This document shows positions 6,335 to 7,415 of a stretch of 7,415 nt of DNA, piece by piece. Position 1 is the stretch's first letter. Each line of letters begins with the position of its first letter. The notes beneath the pieces were generated by a model. The model did no database searches and was not told the DNA's origin. It worked only from the letters and a program-made list of their open reading frames with translations. Origin of the DNA: an uncultured beta proteobacterium (GTDB lineage: Bacteria; Pseudomonadota; Gammaproteobacteria; Burkholderiales; Burkholderiaceae_B); NCBI GenBank assembly GCA_903929925.1, contig CAIYWO010000507.1, positions 1-7,415 on the forward strand, written 5' to 3'. Made by a program: the position numbers and the translations under genes.

Positions 6335-6745
6335 TTAGCGGGCTAAGTCGCCAAACTTATGGGCGAACTGTTTTAACGCCGGATAAAACTGGGTCAAAAT
6401 ACTTTCGACAACAACTTGGGCAATTTTAAGATTGTAGGTGTGCGATGTTTGATTACGTGCAGCGATCATTTGCATCCATACCTCGCCACCTTGAACAAGT
6501 GCGTTTTGAAAGGCAAATCGACTGGCGTCGCGAGACCCCACAACATCTGCAACACCTTGGTATTCCAAGTAGTCCTTGAGCACTTTCCACGCCAATTCGT
6601 GGGTAAATTCAAAGCTTTGTATCAGCCCCTGTTGCTCGAGCGCAGAAAGTTCTCTTTCCCGAGAAAGATCAACCGCTTCAGTTAGTGACTGAAAGGCTTT
6701 TGTGTAGTTAGAGAATCGCTGTTTCCAGCGAATATCCTCAGTCAT
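6335..6745 (-). CDS. hepT: HEPN toxin, HI0074/HepT-like nucleotidyltransferase substrate-binding protein
   Basis: This helical protein of 136 residues, from the ATG at 6745, starts MTEDIRWKQRFSNY. It carries HI0074-family stretches: ELSALEQQGLIQSFEFTHELAWKVLKDYLEYQG, GSRDASRFAFQ and GEVWMQMIAARNQTSHTY. The last contains the HEPN ribonuclease motif R-X4-H-X-Y (Arg97, His102, Tyr104). In known pairs the Arg and His form the RNase site and the Tyr is AMPylated by the MNT partner. All three residues are present, so an active toxin is likely. A TTG at 6760 would add five residues; the ATG fits the family start better. Its ribosome site, TTGGA about ten bases upstream, is weak. It is the first gene of a HEPN-MNT-MFS unit and diverges from brnT. 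Confidence 0.91.
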   Translation of the reverse strand: MTEDIRWKQRFSNYTKAFQSLTEAVDLSRERELSALEQQGLIQSFEFTHELAWKVLKDYLEYQGVADVVGSRDASRFAFQNALVQGGEVWMQMIAARNQTSHTYNLKIAQVVVESILTQFYPALKQFAHKFGDLAR

Positions 6746-6771
6746 CAATGCACATTCCAAATTGATTTAAC

Positions 6772-6797
6772 CGCATAACATGCGATTTTAAACGCAT
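6772..6797. promoter_or_regulatory. Alternating CGCAT/ATGCG/CGCAT repeats, candidate operator of the HEPN-MNT promoter
   Basis: CGCAT (6772-6776), ATGCG (6780-6784) and CGCAT (6793-6797) lie 27-52 bases upstream of the HEPN start. The first two form a 5-base inverted repeat with a 3-base spacer; the last two form one with an 8-base spacer. Between the second and third is TAAAAT on the minus strand (6785-6790), a five-of-six match to a -10 box, so a protein bound here would cover the promoter. No clear -35 was found. Confidence 0.35.
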
Positions 6798-6849
6798 TAA
6801 CGAGTCAGCCACCAACCCGCCAAGCCTTCAACAACCCCAGCGATTAATA

Positions 6850-6863
6850 GGATATTTTTATCC
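6850..6863. repeat. Small perfect inverted repeat between the two toxin-antitoxin systems
   Basis: GGATA and TATCC flank TTTT, making a perfect 5-base-pair stem with a 4-base loop. It sits about midway between the HEPN and brnT starts. It could be a protein site or chance in AT-rich sequence. Confidence 0.25.
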
Positions 6864-6910
6864 AATTGTATTTAGCCCACACTCACGCAGAATACTGCCA
6901 TTAGTTTGTC

Positions 6911-6930
6911 TAAAAATTCTAGAATTTTTA
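6911..6930. promoter_or_regulatory. Perfect 20-base palindrome, candidate BrnA operator
   Basis: TAAAAATTCT is followed directly by its exact reverse complement AGAATTTTTA, with no spacer. It lies 24-43 bases upstream of the brnT start and just before a TACAAT -10-like box (6942-6947), so it would cover the -35 region. BrnA antitoxins of known systems are ribbon-helix-helix-type DNA-binding proteins that repress their own promoter. This palindrome is the best candidate site, by position and symmetry rather than by a known consensus. Confidence 0.5.
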
Positions 6931-6953
6931 TTTAATGGGGGTACAATAAATAA

Positions 6954-7232
6954 GTGAGGATTGAATTTGACGCTGAAAAACGATCAGTGACGTATGCAGA
7001 GCGAGGCTTAGATTTCGAACGTGCCATTGAGATATTTGAAGGCCTACATTTCACAGCCCAAGATACGAGATTTAAGTACGCAGAATCGAGATTCATCACA
7101 GCAGGATGGCTAGACACTCGATTAGTCGTTTTAGTCTGGACACCTCGCGGCGAGGCGCGCCGCATTATTAGCATGAGGAAAGGAAATGACCGCGAAAAAG
7201 CGCTCTACGCCCGCTACCTGGAAGGATCCTGA
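6954..7232 (+). CDS. brnT: BrnT-family toxin (type II toxin-antitoxin, ribonuclease)
   Basis: This 92-residue protein matches BrnT in length and wording. It begins MRIEFDAEKRSVTYAERGLDFERAIEIF; the middle has the YAESRFITAG strand and LVVLVWTPRGEARRIISMRK, and the end is DREKALYARY. BrnT has a RelE-like fold and in Brucella acts as a ribonuclease that halts translation under stress; the role here is by family. The start is GTG at 6954. The only G-rich upstream run (GGGGG, 6937-6941) is 12 bases away, so the ribosome site is poor. The TACAAT box at 6942-6947 would place transcription start near the GTG itself. The gene is followed by brnA with a 47-base overlap, the usual toxin-first order of this system. 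Confidence 0.92.
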   Translation: MRIEFDAEKRSVTYAERGLDFERAIEIFEGLHFTAQDTRFKYAESRFITAGWLDTRLVVLVWTPRGEARRIISMRKGNDREKALYARYLEGS

Positions 7233-7415
7233 TGATGCACCGGAATTGACAGAGGCATTCTTCAATTCTGCCGGCTTATATAAAGGCTCCCATTTAAAAA
7301 AACGTGGCAGACCTCGGTCTGTCTCAACCAAAGAGCCAGTAAAACTTCGGTTGGATGCTGATGTACTTGCTGCACTACGAGCAAGTGGTGAGGGATGGCA
7401 AACACGCATCAATGA
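7186..7415 (+). CDS. brnA: BrnA-family antitoxin, C-terminus outside window
   Basis: The frame from the ATG at 7186 is open to the window end, giving 76 codons plus two bases. The start MTAKKRSTPATWKDPDDAPELTEAFFNSAGLYKG and the KKRGRPRSV segment (38-46) match BrnA. VKLRLDADVLAALRASGEGWQTRIN (52-76) is the beta-strand and first helix of its ribbon-helix-helix-like DNA-binding domain. Only the last ten to twenty-odd residues should be missing. BrnA binds and blocks BrnT and represses the operon. It overlaps the end of brnT by 47 bases in another frame and has its own strong ribosome site, GAGG at 7175-7178, seven bases before the ATG. That should let the antitoxin be made in excess of a toxin with a poor ribosome site. 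Confidence 0.93.
   Translation, partial: MTAKKRSTPATWKDPDDAPELTEAFFNSAGLYKGSHLKKRGRPRSVSTKEPVKLRLDADVLAALRASGEGWQTRIN

Noticed and set aside
6738..6755. Five-codon mini-frame (ATG to TGA) overlapping the HEPN start
   Set aside because: A leader peptide coupling is conceivable, but so short a frame is expected by chance and has no separate ribosome site.
6772..6930. CRISPR array or phage attachment site between the toxin-antitoxin systems
   Set aside because: There are no repeats of constant length with spacers, no integrase, no tRNA end and no long direct repeat; the elements are short inverted repeats of different sequence.
7131..7412. Minus-strand frame opposite brnT/brnA
   Set aside because: Both plus-strand frames here are strong family matches; this frame shows no domain or ribosome site.

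Overview
The window looks like a bacterial chromosome of mid GC content, most likely from a betaproteobacterium of the Burkholderiales. This is inferred from two Bug/TctC-type periplasmic binding proteins, a family greatly expanded in that group, and from gene style. No rRNA, tRNA or other taxonomic marker is present.

Left part (1-3167, minus strand): a tight gene cluster read from right to left. The order is a complete Bug/TctC solute-binding protein (3167 to 2184), a TRAP DctP-like binding protein without a signal peptide (2180 to 1248), a VOC/glyoxalase-fold protein (1201 to 713), and a second Bug protein that runs off the left edge (699 to 1). Gaps are 3, 46 and 13 bases, so one operon is likely. 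It supplies binding proteins of two transporter classes and one probable small-molecule enzyme, with no permease in view. The theme is probably uptake and breakdown of an organic acid. The first two genes share a reading frame and are separated by one TGA and one sense codon.

Middle (3168-4786): a non-coding stretch with a small palindrome and a REP-like hairpin, then a small membrane-anchored conserved protein on the minus strand (3684 to 3337). A 271-base divergent intergenic region with an 8-base inverted repeat follows, then an AT-richer plus-strand gene for a four-helix DUF4239-like membrane protein (3956-4720).

Right part (4787-7415): a minus-strand unit of HEPN toxin (HI0074/HepT-like), MNT nucleotidyltransferase antitoxin (HI0073/MntA-like) and an MFS transporter whose start lies inside the antitoxin gene. 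Divergent from it on the plus strand is a BrnT/BrnA toxin-antitoxin pair, with brnA cut by the window end. The roughly 200 bases between the two toxin-antitoxin systems hold several inverted repeats, including a perfect 20-base palindrome just upstream of brnT, and are probably the control region of both.

The families are known ones. The most unusual points are the in-frame, leaderless DctP gene behind the Bug gene, the back-to-back toxin-antitoxin systems, and the antitoxin-transporter overlap.
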